A DNA stretch of 64,000 nt from Pseudomonas rhodesiae (GCF_007858255.1 NZ_VFEU01000004.1:62001-126000), one strand, 5' to 3'; counted from the stretch's first letter, positions 45,876 through 55,264 are shown. Notes: generated from the letters alone by a model not told the origin. Made by a program: numbers and translations.

Positions 45876-45879
45876 TGCT

Positions 45880-46647
45880 TCAGAGCCCGCGGTATTTTTC
45901 ATTCAAGGCATACAGAATCGCGCAGGTCTCGGCATCCAGCACGCCTCGGTAGTCCCGTGGCCGAAAGTGCATCTGAAACGCCCGTGTCCGCGATTCGAAC
46001 GCCTGGCGGTTCTGCGCCGGCTTGTAGCCGTAGCGCTGGAACGCACGCTCCACTTCCACCTCCGGAGGTAAGCCGACGCAGAAGCGGCGTTGATACATGG
46101 CCCGGGTCGACTCGTCGAACCAAGCGCCCAGGCCCGCCTCCGACAAGCGCTGCCACGGCAGTCGCGGCCCCGGATCGCTTTTGCGCCAGTACGCCACGTC
46201 GCTATGCCCGAGGATGTCCGTGGGTTCGATCTGCGGATAACGCCCCAGCACATCATGCAGCAGCGCAGTCAGCGCCTCGATCTGTGCTTCGGCAAACCCA
46301 GGAAAAACAAACACACCCGCCTCATCCCGCGCCAGGTTGACGATCTCGATGCCAATCGACCGTGCATTGAGGTTGTCGCGCCCACCCCATTGGCTGGCCC
46401 CGGCGTGCCAGGCGCACTGACGTTCGTCCACCAGGCGGAACACGCGCAGTTCCTCGTACCCGGCGGCGCGGTAGCCGGGGTCGTCGGGGTCGGGCAACAG
46501 GTAGTGGGCACTCACGGCAGCCTGGGTCAGGGTGCGCAGAGACGCGGCAAACGGCGCCGCGGTGTAATGCAGGATCACCTGCCGCACGGGCGCGCCGTTA
46601 CGTTCGTTGCAGCCCGTGGCGGAAAAACTGGTGTCGATGACCAACAT
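45880..46647 (-). CDS. ampDh3: AmpDh3-type N-acetylmuramoyl-L-alanine amidase
   Basis: A 255-residue zinc amidase of the Amidase_2 family that cleaves the bond between MurNAc and L-Ala in peptidoglycan. Zinc ligands are His27 (VILHYTA), His148 and Asp158 (GHSDVAYWRKSDPGPRLPW), with Glu101 as probable base. The last 70 residues form a peptidoglycan-binding-like helical domain (AFQMHFRP, TCAILYALNEKY). The start at 46647 gives MLVIDTSF, like the MLTIDYN start of P. aeruginosa AmpDh3, with AAGGA upstream. No signal peptide is present. Confidence 0.9.
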   Translation of the reverse strand: MLVIDTSFSATGCNERNGAPVRQVILHYTAAPFAASLRTLTQAAVSAHYLLPDPDDPGYRAAGYEELRVFRLVDERQCAWHAGASQWGGRDNLNARSIGIEIVNLARDEAGVFVFPGFAEAQIEALTALLHDVLGRYPQIEPTDILGHSDVAYWRKSDPGPRLPWQRLSEAGLGAWFDESTRAMYQRRFCVGLPPEVEVERAFQRYGYKPAQNRQAFESRTRAFQMHFRPRDYRGVLDAETCAILYALNEKYRGL

Positions 46648-46771
46648 AAGAAGCATCCTTTTCAATTCAGGCCGAGTCTTTCGGCCCGTTCAAGCGCAAA
46701 AAAATTACCGCCATCCTGAAGCCTTCCACTTCAAGGGGGCGGTAACTATTTGGCACCGGAAAGAAAAGGGA

Positions 46772-48094
46772 TCAGCGTCGCAGCGGCATGCCCAGCTCGA
46801 CCCGCAGGCCATCGGGCTGGCTGTCGAAGTTCAGTGAGCAACCACAGCGCTGCACGATCGCCTGCACAATCGCCAGGCCCAGGCCGCAGCCTTCGCTGCT
46901 GCCGTTGCGCCAGAAACGCTGGGTGAGGTATTGCAGGTCTTCGCTGGAGATCTGCTCGCCATGGTCACGCACGCGGAACACTACCTTGTCGGCGTCGTTG
47001 AACAGGCTCAGTTCCACGCGGGTGTGGGCTGGGGTGTGGCGCAGCGCGTTGTCCAGCAAGTTGCGCAGCGCGGCCACGGCCAGGCCCACCGGCATGTCCA
47101 CCGGGGCGCCGCAGAGGTTGTCCGAGAGGATCAGGTCGATGCGCCCGTTGTCGCCGGCGCTGGCGTCCTGGATTGCCAAGCGTGCGACTTCTTCGGCGCT
47201 GGACTGCAAACCATCGTCAAACGAGAGGCTACCTTCCACCCGCGCCAGCAACAGCAATTGTTCCAGGGTGCGGTGCAGGCGGTCGGCGCCCTCCTCGGCA
47301 TGGGCCAGGGACTGGTCGCGCGCGGCGCCGTCGGTCATGCGCGCCACTTGCAGGTGGGTCTTGATCGCCGTCAGCGGGCTGCGCAGTTCATGGGCCGCAT
47401 CGCCGGTGAGGCGGCGTTCGCGCTCGATGGTCTTGGCGATGCGCTGCAACAGTTGGTTCTGGGTGTCGAGCAGCGGCTTGAGTTCGCTGGGGAGCGGGTG
47501 GATCTGCAGCGGTTCGAGGGAGTCGGCGCTGCGCCGCATCAGCGCATCGCGCATGCGGTTGAGCGGCAGCAGGCTCTGACCGATGCCCAGCCACAGCAGG
47601 CACAGGCAGCCCAGCATCGCCACGCCCACCGGCACCGACGCCGCCAGCAGGATCGACAGGTTCAACGCTTCGCGCTCCACCTGACGGTCAGCGGTGGTGA
47701 TCAGCAGGTCGCCACGGGACAAGGTAAAGCTGCGCCAACCCACACCGTCGATAACCTGATCGCGAAAGCCACTTTTGCGCGACTCCAGCCCTTCATCCGG
47801 GGTGGTGTGGCTGCGCGCGAGAATTTCCCCGCGCAAGGAACTGACCTGGCAGGCCATGCCGCCCGGCACATTGAGTTGTTCGGCACTGAAATGCGCACCG
47901 CCGCTGACGCTGGCCAGGCCCGGCATCTGCTCGGTCAACCCGGCCACCATGCGCGCCGACGCCACCAGGCGCTGGTCGAGGGAAAACATCATCTGGTTGC
48001 GCAGGTCATTGAGCATCCAGGCCGCCGCCAGGGCCCAGATCAATACGAACGCAGCGCCCAACTTGAAGGTCAGGCGCAGGCGCAGGCTTTTCAC
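46772..48094 (-). CDS. dsbS: sensor histidine kinase, DsbS-type
   Basis: A 440-residue histidine kinase with two membrane helices (about 10-28 and 146-170), a ~117-residue periplasmic sensor, HAMP-like linker, phosphoacceptor His235 in DAAHELRSPLTAIKTHL, and an ATPase domain (N box near 335, G boxes near 395-415). The sensor holds a Cys at position 82 (GGMACQV). In P. aeruginosa the homologous DsbS beside dsbD is described as a Cu(I) sensor working through Cys82, from memory; the same position here supports equivalence. Start is GTG overlapping the regulator stop by 4 bp. Confidence 0.85.
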   Translation of the reverse strand: MKSLRLRLTFKLGAAFVLIWALAAAWMLNDLRNQMMFSLDQRLVASARMVAGLTEQMPGLASVSGGAHFSAEQLNVPGGMACQVSSLRGEILARSHTTPDEGLESRKSGFRDQVIDGVGWRSFTLSRGDLLITTADRQVEREALNLSILLAASVPVGVAMLGCLCLLWLGIGQSLLPLNRMRDALMRRSADSLEPLQIHPLPSELKPLLDTQNQLLQRIAKTIERERRLTGDAAHELRSPLTAIKTHLQVARMTDGAARDQSLAHAEEGADRLHRTLEQLLLLARVEGSLSFDDGLQSSAEEVARLAIQDASAGDNGRIDLILSDNLCGAPVDMPVGLAVAALRNLLDNALRHTPAHTRVELSLFNDADKVVFRVRDHGEQISSEDLQYLTQRFWRNGSSEGCGLGLAIVQAIVQRCGCSLNFDSQPDGLRVELGMPLRR

Positions 48095-48771
48095 GACGCG
48101 TCCTCTCCCCCGTCCGCCGGCCCCAGGCGGTAGCCCAGGCCGCGCACGGTCTCGACGATGCCGTTGCCCAATTTGCGCCGCAGGTGGTGGATATGCACGT
48201 TGAGGGCGTTGCTTTCCAGTTCGTCATTGAAGCCGTAGACGCTGTCCTTGAGCTGCTCGCTGGACAGCACACGCCCCTTGTTGTGCAGCAACGCTTGCAG
48301 CAACGCCTGTTCCCGGCGCGACAGGTCCACCGGCTGACCGCCCAGAAAGGTTTCGCGGCTGCTGGGGTCGTAGGTCAGGCGGCCGTGTTCGATCAGGTTG
48401 ACGCTGCGCCCGGCCACCCGCCGCAGCAGGGTTTGCAGACGCGCGGCCAATTCGCGCAGGTCGAAGGGCTTGAGCAGGTAGTCGTCAGCCCCGGCCTGCA
48501 GGCCGTCGACGCGGTTGGTCACCGAATCCCGCGCGGTGAGGATCAGCACCGGAATCTCCAGGCCCTGGCTGCGCTGTTGCTGCAATAGCTTAAGGCCGTC
48601 TTCGTCGGGCAGGCCGAGGTCGAGCACCATGATGTCGAAGGTCGCGGCCTTGAGCATCGCGCGCGCGGCCGCGGCCGTGGCCACGCGCTCGACCGTAAAG
48701 CCTTGGGCGGTGAGGCCGGCCACGATGCCGCTGGCGATCAGTTCGTCGTCTTCGCAGACCAATACGTGCAT
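48091..48771 (-). CDS. dsbR: OmpR-family response regulator, DsbR-type
   Basis: A 226-residue response regulator: receiver domain 1-115 with phospho-Asp51 (IMVLDLGLPDEDG), acidic pair at 8-9 and Lys101 (LLKPF), then an OmpR-type winged helix (about 130-222, LSRREQALLQALL, SNALNVHIHHLRRKLG). It is translated ahead of and overlapping the kinase gene. Divergent from dsbD; a tandem repeat in the 177-bp gap is its likely target. The order matches PA2479-PA2480 next to dsbD2 in P. aeruginosa. Confidence 0.88.
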   Translation of the reverse strand: MHVLVCEDDELIASGIVAGLTAQGFTVERVATAAAARAMLKAATFDIMVLDLGLPDEDGLKLLQQQRSQGLEIPVLILTARDSVTNRVDGLQAGADDYLLKPFDLRELAARLQTLLRRVAGRSVNLIEHGRLTYDPSSRETFLGGQPVDLSRREQALLQALLHNKGRVLSSEQLKDSVYGFNDELESNALNVHIHHLRRKLGNGIVETVRGLGYRLGPADGGEDAS

Positions 48772-48881
48772 GGAGAACCCTTCGTCAAAGATGGGGGAGA
48801 TTAAAGAACCAACCGATTAAGCGCGGATTATGCCGTGAAAAGATGCACCCTCAGATATTCCCTACACTTTAGAATAGCGCC

Positions 48882-48902
48882 CGGTTAATCATCGGTTAAT
48901 CA
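48882..48902 (+). promoter_or_regulatory. tandem CGGTTAATCA repeat upstream of dsbD
   Basis: CGGTTAATCA occurs at 48882-48891 and 48893-48902, one helical turn apart, 47 bp before dsbD. Direct repeats with 11-bp pitch are the usual target of OmpR-type dimers, so this is a candidate DsbR site. A weaker relative (CCGATTAAGC) lies near 48817. Confidence 0.6.
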
Positions 48903-48948
48903 ACGCCACACATTGTGTGCCTCACTTGTATCGAACTAAGGCTTGACC

Positions 48949-50676
48949 ATGCGGCTTCTGTTGACCTTTCTACTGGTGATGTTCGCCGGGTTCGCCCAGG
49001 CCGCGCCGGGTAACCCCTTCGACACCAAACCCGAGTTCCTCCCGGTGGGCAAGGCCTTCACCTTTACTTCCGAGCGCCTTGAAAGTGGCGAGACCCAGTT
49101 GTATTGGCAGATTGCCGACGGCTACTACCTGTACCAGCAACGCATGAAGTTCGACGGCCTTGCCGAAAAGCCCGTGCTGCCCCAGGGCGAAGCCCATAGC
49201 GATGAATTCTTCGGCGAGCAGCAGGTGTATCGCCAGGGCCTGGAAGTCAAACTGCCGGCGGGCACCACCGGCCAGGTCAAGCTGGGCTGGCAGGGCTGCG
49301 CCGACGCCGGCCTGTGCTACCCGCCGCAATCGATCACCGTGGACCTGGGCGGCAACCCGGCGGTAGCCGCCACTGCGCAGGCGCAGGATCAAAGCCTGGC
49401 CAGCGGCCTGCAACAACGCAGCCTGGGTTGGAGCCTGCTGGTGTTCTTTGGCCTGGGCCTGCTGCTGGCGTTCGCGCCCTGCTCGTTGCCGATGCTGCCG
49501 ATTCTCGCGGGCCTGGTGGTCGGCAGCGGCGCCAGCCCGCGTCGCGGCTTTGCCCTGGCCGGCAGCTATGTGGTGTGCATGGCGCTGGTGTATGCCGCGC
49601 TGGGCGTGCTGGCCGCCCTGCTCGGCGCCAACCTCGCGGCGCTGCTGCAAACCCCCTGGATCCTCGGCAGTTTCGCGGCATTGTTCGTGATCCTGGCCCT
49701 GCCGATGTTCGGCTTCTTCGAGCTGCAACTGCCAGTGGCCCTGCGGGATCGTTTGGATAACGTCAGCCGCAACCAGAGCGGCGGTAGCCTGGTCGGCGCG
49801 GGCGTGCTTGGCGCATTGTCCGGCCTGCTGGTGGGGCCGTGCATGACCGCGCCCCTGGCCGGCGCGCTGTTGTACATCGCCCAGAGCGGCAATGCGCTGC
49901 ACGGTGGGTTGATCCTGTTCGCCATGGGCATCGGTATCGGCGTCCCGCTGTTGCTGTTGGTGACCGTGGGCAATCGCTTCCTGCCCAAGCCGGGCACATG
50001 GATGAACGTGCTCAAGGGGGTATTCGGCTTCCTGTTCCTGGGCACTGCCGTGCTGATGATTCGCCCGGTGGTGGATGAAAGCCTGTGGCTCGGCCTATGG
50101 GGCGCGCTGGCGATGGTCATGGCCTATTGCGGTTGGCGCCTGGCCCAGGATTTCGGGCGGGTGGCCATGCTGTTCGGCGCCGGTTCCGTGGTGCTGGGCC
50201 TGTGGGGCGCGCTGATGCTGGTGGGCGCCGCCGGTGGCAGCGACGAACCGTGGCAGCCGTTGAAGGTGTACAACGGCTCGGGTACCGCCGCCGCGCCGAC
50301 GGCCCACGACGCCTTCCTGACCCTCAACGACCCAGCCGCGCTGCAAAGCCAACTCGACAGCGCCAAGGCCCAGGGCCAATGGGTGCTGGTGGATTACTAC
50401 GCCGACTGGTGCGTGTCGTGCAAGATCATGGAGAAACAGGTGTTCGGCCGCCCCGAAGTCCTCGCCGCCCTCAAAGATGTGCGCCTGTTGCGCCTGGACG
50501 TCACCGCCGACAACCCCGCCAGCCGCGAACTGCTGGGCCGCTACCAGGTGCCGGGGCCGCCAAGTTTCGTGTGGATCGGCCCGGACGGCCAGGAACGCCG
50601 CGCCCATCGCATTACCGGTGAAGTCGACGCGATGACCTTCCTGCAACGCTGGACCCAAGCCCGGGACGCCCTCTGA
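48949..50676 (+). CDS. dsbD: thiol:disulfide interchange protein DsbD
   Basis: A 575-residue transmembrane reductant conveyor that passes electrons from cytoplasmic thioredoxin to periplasmic DsbC/DsbG and DsbE-like proteins. Signal peptide 1-18; N-terminal domain with Cys117/Cys123 (GCADAGLCYPP); eight membrane helices with Cys pairs in FAPCSLPMLP and GPCMTAPLAG; C-terminal thioredoxin domain with CVSC at 488-491. The ATG at 48949 is preferred to the upstream TTG. First gene of dsbD-dsbE-like-dsbG; it overlaps the next gene by 1 bp (TGATG). Confidence 0.95.
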   Translation: MRLLLTFLLVMFAGFAQAAPGNPFDTKPEFLPVGKAFTFTSERLESGETQLYWQIADGYYLYQQRMKFDGLAEKPVLPQGEAHSDEFFGEQQVYRQGLEVKLPAGTTGQVKLGWQGCADAGLCYPPQSITVDLGGNPAVAATAQAQDQSLASGLQQRSLGWSLLVFFGLGLLLAFAPCSLPMLPILAGLVVGSGASPRRGFALAGSYVVCMALVYAALGVLAALLGANLAALLQTPWILGSFAALFVILALPMFGFFELQLPVALRDRLDNVSRNQSGGSLVGAGVLGALSGLLVGPCMTAPLAGALLYIAQSGNALHGGLILFAMGIGIGVPLLLLVTVGNRFLPKPGTWMNVLKGVFGFLFLGTAVLMIRPVVDESLWLGLWGALAMVMAYCGWRLAQDFGRVAMLFGAGSVVLGLWGALMLVGAAGGSDEPWQPLKVYNGSGTAAAPTAHDAFLTLNDPAALQSQLDSAKAQGQWVLVDYYADWCVSCKIMEKQVFGRPEVLAALKDVRLLRLDVTADNPASRELLGRYQVPGPPSFVWIGPDGQERRAHRITGEVDAMTFLQRWTQARDAL

Positions 50677-51527
50677 TGCTGACCCTGACCATCGGCACCT
50701 TCGCCATCGCCCTGAATCACATCCTGCTGATCGGCGCGCTGATTCTCGCCACCCTGGTGGGTTGGCGCGTGGCCAAGCGTGGCGGTGAAAACCCGGAGTC
50801 GGTGCTGTTCAGCCTGTTTCTACTAGGCATGCTCACCGCCCGCATCAGTTTTGTGCTGATGTACTGGAGCTACTACCGCAACGACCCAGTGCAAATGGTC
50901 GACCTGCGCGACGGCGGTTTCCTGGCTTGGCCGGGCGTGGTCGCACTGATCCTCGGCGCCCTGCTCTACGGCTGGCGCCGCCCGGCGCTGCGCAAGCCGC
51001 TGAGCGCCGGCGTCATCACCGGCCTGCTGTTCTGGGGCATGACCAGCCTCTCATTGAGCGTGTATGAAAAAGGCACGCGCCTGCCGGACATCACCTTGCG
51101 CACTGCCAATGGTGACGTGGTGCAACTGGTCGACTACCAGGGCGGGCCGCTGGTGATCAATCTGTGGGCCACCTGGTGCCCGCCGTGCCGACGTGAAATG
51201 CCGGTGCTGGAAAGCGCCCAACGTATGCGCCCCGACGTGACCTTCCTGTTCGTCAACCAGGCCGAAAGCATGCAAAGCGTCAGCACCTTCCTCGCCACCC
51301 AGGGCCTGACCCTGGACAACGTCTTGTTCGACGCCAGTGGCCGCCTCGGCCAGGCCGTGGGCTCCATGGCCCTGCCGACCACGCTGTTCTATACACCTGA
51401 CGGACGCTTGATCAACAGCCATCTGGGCGAGTTGTCCCAGGCCAGCCTGGCCCGTGCCATGGAACCGTTCGACACCGTCCCCACCGCCACAAGGAAACCG
51501 ACATGCCCCGCCTCCGCCACCTGCTGA
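50676..51527 (+). CDS. membrane-anchored thioredoxin-like (DsbE/TlpA-type) protein
   Basis: A 283-residue two-part protein. Residues 1-130 hold about four membrane helices of the kind seen in Lgt-like/YkvI-type N-terminal modules; residues 133-280 are a periplasmic thioredoxin domain with WCPPC (Cys168, Cys171) and the cis-Pro loop SMALPTTLFYT. It is the homologue of PA2477 by position between dsbD and dsbG and probably receives electrons from DsbD. It overlaps dsbG by 25 bp, showing tight translational coupling. Confidence 0.88.
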   Translation: MLTLTIGTFAIALNHILLIGALILATLVGWRVAKRGGENPESVLFSLFLLGMLTARISFVLMYWSYYRNDPVQMVDLRDGGFLAWPGVVALILGALLYGWRRPALRKPLSAGVITGLLFWGMTSLSLSVYEKGTRLPDITLRTANGDVVQLVDYQGGPLVINLWATWCPPCRREMPVLESAQRMRPDVTFLFVNQAESMQSVSTFLATQGLTLDNVLFDASGRLGQAVGSMALPTTLFYTPDGRLINSHLGELSQASLARAMEPFDTVPTATRKPTCPASATC

Positions 51528-52264
51528 CCCTGCTGCCGCTGACGCTGGCGGCCTCCCTGGCCCAAGCCGAAGACTGGCCGGCGCCGATCAAACAGATCGA
51601 AGCCAAGGGCGCCAAGATCATCGGCAAATTCGACGCCCCCAGCGGCCTCACCGGCTACGCCGCGCAATACCAGAACCGTGGCATGGCGCTGTATCTCACC
51701 GCCGATGGCAAACACGTGATCGCCGGCAGCCTCTACGACGCCCAGGGCAACGACCTGAGCAATGCGCCCCTGGAAAAACTGGTGTATGCGCCGATGGCCA
51801 AGGAAGTCTGGGCCAAGATGGAACACAGCAGCTGGATCCAGGACGGCGACGTTAAGGCACCGCGCATCGTCTACCTGTTCAGCGACCCCAACTGCCCTTA
51901 CTGCAACATGTTCTGGGAACAGGCGCGACCTTGGGTCAAGGCCGGCAAGGTGCAACTGCGCCACATCATGGTCGGCATCATCCGCGAAGACAGCCCCGGC
52001 AAATCCGCTGCGCTGCTGGCCGCCAAAGACCCGCAAAAAGCCCTGGAAGAACACGAAGCCGCCGGCAAAGGCAGCAAGTTGCAGGCGTTGGCCAAGATCC
52101 CGGCGGATATCGAAGCCAAGCTCGATGCCAATATGAAGTTGATGGATGAACTGGAGTTGTCGGCGACGCCGGCGATTTTCTATCTGGATGACAAAGGCGG
52201 GTTGCAGCAACAGCAAGGTGCGCCGTCGCCGGATAAGTTGGTGAAGATACTTGGGCCGAAGTAA
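51503..52264 (+). CDS. dsbG: periplasmic disulfide isomerase/chaperone DsbG
   Basis: DsbG (253 residues), a V-shaped periplasmic homodimer that protects and reduces single cysteines or isomerises disulfides. Signal peptide 1-22 (cleavage after AQA), N-terminal dimerisation domain to about 95, linker helix, and thioredoxin domain with active site CPYC (Cys131, Cys134) in FSDPNCPYCNMFW and cis-Pro loop SATPAIFYL. It is kept reduced by DsbD from the same operon. A hairpin follows the stop. Confidence 0.95.
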   Translation: MPRLRHLLTLLPLTLAASLAQAEDWPAPIKQIEAKGAKIIGKFDAPSGLTGYAAQYQNRGMALYLTADGKHVIAGSLYDAQGNDLSNAPLEKLVYAPMAKEVWAKMEHSSWIQDGDVKAPRIVYLFSDPNCPYCNMFWEQARPWVKAGKVQLRHIMVGIIREDSPGKSAALLAAKDPQKALEEHEAAGKGSKLQALAKIPADIEAKLDANMKLMDELELSATPAIFYLDDKGGLQQQQGAPSPDKLVKILGPK

Positions 52265-52282
52265 CGCCTGCCAATATAGAGA

Positions 52283-52305
52283 AATGCCCGCAATAAGCGG
52301 GCATT
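52283..52305. terminator. hairpin between convergent dsbG and Ig-like gene
   Basis: AATGCCCGC-AATAA-GCGGGCATT, a perfect 9-bp stem with A-rich loop. The T tract is poor on both sides, so it may be a modest terminator. Confidence 0.6.
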
Positions 52306-52327
52306 GCGGGCGTAATGGAACAGCCGG

Positions 52328-55015
52328 TTACAGCTCCCTTACGCGGATGTTATCAACCGCGTAATCATTACCTATCCCTGTAGCCACATGATTGTAGAGA
52401 GCTAACATCATGGTCGTGGCAGTGGCGGAAAACGTACCTTTAAGGGTTTGCCAGCTCTGACTTGGAATAAGCACCGGGCCCACCAGGGTTCTGCCATCCA
52501 CCAACAGTGACACCTGCGGTACGGCTGGAGCATCGTTGACACGCCGAATTGAAATACTGAACTCATAATCAGCGCCAAGCTCCAGGCCAGAATAATCTCG
52601 CTTCAGGAAAACGCCCTGGGAATTGTTTGTATACGTCCAGTTGTACAAGAACCAGTTGTCTCCCTCCTGCTTGATCACCAAATCCCTTGGATCTGCCGCT
52701 GCAGGTCCCTTGACCCAATGGTTCCAGTTGCCGTTATCGAAGGTTGTCAGGTCATCGAACGGCAGTCGCATGACCAACACTCGCGTCGGGCATACCACTG
52801 CATTGCTATCATTCGCGCTGCCATCCGGTGTCACGCTGAACGTGAACGTCATTGGGGAACGATCCTTTGCCTTTTCCAATTCGCTGCGCAATAAGGGGTT
52901 CGCTACACCCGCTTTCGCCTCGTCAGCAGTGAGCGTCTTGGCCCCGTACACCATAAACGAGTAAGGCGCTCCGTCTTTTTTCGTGCCCTCCGCTTTCAGC
53001 CAACACTTCTGCCCCGCCCGCAAGAACCACATCGGGTCTTCCAGCGAGTTGGCATTTCCCGCAAACGTACGCAGATCCAAAATGGCGTTTTGAGTCCTGG
53101 GTGGCGTAGCTTCCAGCACGTTCGGCGTTTCCAGGCGTGTCGGCAAGCTGATCGTCAAGTTCAACAGCGTTGACGTCTGTACCTTGCATGCCGTGGTGAC
53201 GGTGTAGGTGATCGGCACTGTTTTGCCCATGCTTTCGATCACCGCTTCCGCCGGCAAGGCAAAGCTGACAGCTTCACCCGTGCTTCCTGGTTTGGAAGGC
53301 AGTACCCAGCACGTGCCATTTGGCTTTTTCCAGCAGACACTGATGCTGTGTTGGGGCCCGATACCGACGTAATTCACTTCGACATGCACGCCATTACGCC
53401 CATTCCAGCCAATCAGGTTGGAACCCACCGCTTCGGACACTGCGGGGGCAACCAGCGCCAGCGGTTCCTGCTCGATCTTGTAAGTCTGAACCGGAAACTC
53501 ATAGGCCTGTGCAATGTCGCTGACATCACAAAAACTCACCGCAAAGTGCAGCTCGAAACGACTGCAATCGGCCAGCAATTGCAGCTGCCGTCTTGGAATA
53601 GTGGCTTCGACACCCTCGGCCTTCCAATCGTCCGTAACCGGTGCCGCCTTCAAAATATCGAACCGGTAAGCATCACCGCCTTCGTGTTCTCCAGTGATCC
53701 ACATCCAGCAAGCGTTCGAGCACTCGGCATAGGCCCAGACGGGCACTGTCGCGGTGGCGGCGCCTGTAAAGGTACTCAGGTCCAAATCATCGTTCGTGGC
53801 CTCTTCAATTCCCGGGTGGAGAAACTCAGGCACCGAAACATTCACGAGCCGGGAGGGCGATTGCTGCGGCTCATCCCCATTGGGAAACTGCACCGTGTAG
53901 CTCAACTTCATCGAGGTGTCGAAGAAGCACGCGATTGCACAGGACGACAGTTTGACGGACGCCGGAGCTCCATCATTCGCGATGGTCACGCAGCCCAGCG
54001 GCTCGGGCTCATAACCGGACCCGCTGAGAGAAAAACACACGCGGTCGCCGGCATAGGTATCCAACTGAGGGGTGTCTACGTCCCCGCCCGCCTCAGTGAG
54101 TCTCGGGTTGAGCCACCATTGGTCCTCGAACGCCACCGACTGGCGCAGGTGTGGAGGCTCCAGCTCCAGTCCGGGGTCCACGATCAAAGCCGCCGTGCGA
54201 CGACGTTGAACTTCGAGCGCGTTTCTCGGCAGCCGTGTTTCAAGGTGAGGGGGGACATCCGCTGGCGGTTCGGCCGGCAAACCGCTGGTGATCCACGCCG
54301 ACTGCAGGGTGATCGTCCGCCAGCGCTTGCGGCGCGCCAGCCATCCGCGAGCAATCTGCGGACGCAAGACATAGCCCGCAACCGCCTCCTCGGCCGTGAG
54401 CACATGGTCGTAAATCACCGTGTAAAACACATGGGGGATGGCGTCCTGTTCGGTTACCGCGGTGCAATAAACCTTGTCTCCGGCTTTGGCCAGAGGATGC
54501 ACCGGCACCAGCACCGTCTCGTTGCCGGTGTGGTCCTTCATGTCATAGGTCGGTGTGTTATTAACGTTTTCTTCGTGAAGCAAACGCGGGGCAAGGTCTT
54601 CACTTTCACTGGCAGGGTAAAACGATATTCCCACCTCCTTGACCAGCGAAGCGGCTACCTGACCTTGTGATTTGCCCTTATATGAGACCAGCAGCGTGAA
54701 GCCCATGGTCTTCGTCAGGTAATCCAACGGGATCTTAATCATGCGGGCGCCTGAATTGCCGCTGGAATCCACGATGTTTTCGAGCTTCAGCTCAGGCGCC
54801 TCCTTGGCACTGAACATGACGGTGATCGGCGAACTGTCCATGCGTGCGTCTACCGTCAGATAGGTACCGGGCATGTCGGAGGGTACAACGGTGCCATCCA
54901 CTTCACTGGAAATTGATGGGGCATCGACTTCCACGGCTTTGGGCTTGGACGCTTTGGTGGGTTTTGCAGGAGCGACGATTGAGGAGGATGCAGGTGCCTT
55001 ATTTTCTTTAGTCAT
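52328..55015 (-). CDS. large multi-domain beta-sandwich protein, paralogue A
   Basis: An 895-residue protein I do not recognise. No signal peptide; residues 1-35 are Lys/Pro/Ala/Ser-rich and disordered. The body (about 45-740) looks like consecutive Ig-like beta-sandwiches, with landmarks RGWLAR (223-228), CSNACWMWITG (432-442) and GWNGRNGVHVEV. The last ~140 residues (from GNWNHWV) form a jelly-roll like carbohydrate-binding modules and end ...YAVDNIRVREL. GGAG precedes the ATG. Paralogue B next to it has the same landmarks at the same positions but a different end. The DNA is AT-richer than the flanks, suggesting acquisition. Binding or structural role is only inference. Confidence 0.85.
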   Translation of the reverse strand: MTKENKAPASSSIVAPAKPTKASKPKAVEVDAPSISSEVDGTVVPSDMPGTYLTVDARMDSSPITVMFSAKEAPELKLENIVDSSGNSGARMIKIPLDYLTKTMGFTLLVSYKGKSQGQVAASLVKEVGISFYPASESEDLAPRLLHEENVNNTPTYDMKDHTGNETVLVPVHPLAKAGDKVYCTAVTEQDAIPHVFYTVIYDHVLTAEEAVAGYVLRPQIARGWLARRKRWRTITLQSAWITSGLPAEPPADVPPHLETRLPRNALEVQRRRTAALIVDPGLELEPPHLRQSVAFEDQWWLNPRLTEAGGDVDTPQLDTYAGDRVCFSLSGSGYEPEPLGCVTIANDGAPASVKLSSCAIACFFDTSMKLSYTVQFPNGDEPQQSPSRLVNVSVPEFLHPGIEEATNDDLDLSTFTGAATATVPVWAYAECSNACWMWITGEHEGGDAYRFDILKAAPVTDDWKAEGVEATIPRRQLQLLADCSRFELHFAVSFCDVSDIAQAYEFPVQTYKIEQEPLALVAPAVSEAVGSNLIGWNGRNGVHVEVNYVGIGPQHSISVCWKKPNGTCWVLPSKPGSTGEAVSFALPAEAVIESMGKTVPITYTVTTACKVQTSTLLNLTISLPTRLETPNVLEATPPRTQNAILDLRTFAGNANSLEDPMWFLRAGQKCWLKAEGTKKDGAPYSFMVYGAKTLTADEAKAGVANPLLRSELEKAKDRSPMTFTFSVTPDGSANDSNAVVCPTRVLVMRLPFDDLTTFDNGNWNHWVKGPAAADPRDLVIKQEGDNWFLYNWTYTNNSQGVFLKRDYSGLELGADYEFSISIRRVNDAPAVPQVSLLVDGRTLVGPVLIPSQSWQTLKGTFSATATTMMLALYNHVATGIGNDYAVDNIRVREL

Positions 55016-55264
55016 GACAAAAGCTCCGTTCTAAGGGGTACGTCCCGAACCTTTCGGGATTAAAGCTCCCCCCTAGTGAGCGCTTCATCCATAACGTCGA
55101 CAACTGTCAAAATTGACAGGTTTAGAGCTTGACGCCGAGGTCTCAGACGAACGGTTCATCAACTCGCCTCACCGCAGATGAACCGTCACGAACTGCCTCA
55201 ACATGGAATAAGCACTACATTTTTTGACACAGCGTACGCACGCAGCCCGCACACGAGCATCCAA
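55016..55264. promoter_or_regulatory. 249-bp control region of paralogue A
   Basis: Lies between paralogue B (upstream, same strand) and paralogue A. Holds the palindrome at 55104-55119. No gene seen. Confidence 0.5.
55104..55119. promoter_or_regulatory. 16-bp palindrome CTGTCAAAATTGACAG
   Basis: A near-perfect inverted repeat 88 bp upstream of paralogue A. The matching site at 58069-58084 (CTGTCAAAGTTGACAG) is 95 bp upstream of paralogue B. It also fits the bare SOS frame CTGT-N8-ACAG, though its inner bases are not those of a strong LexA site. Confidence 0.6.

Larger units (their letters stand above)
45498..45879. other. 382-bp gap with pvdH promoter and repeats
   Basis: Between pvdH and the ampDh3-type gene. 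It contains the PvdS box (45592-45615), a REPIN (45681-45795) and a 58-bp dispersed element (45818-45875). I see no gene. Confidence 0.8.

Noticed and set aside
55104..55119. Call of a LexA/SOS box
   Set aside because: Fits CTGT-N8-ACAG but lacks the alternating AT centre of strong sites; reported only as a palindrome of unknown regulator.
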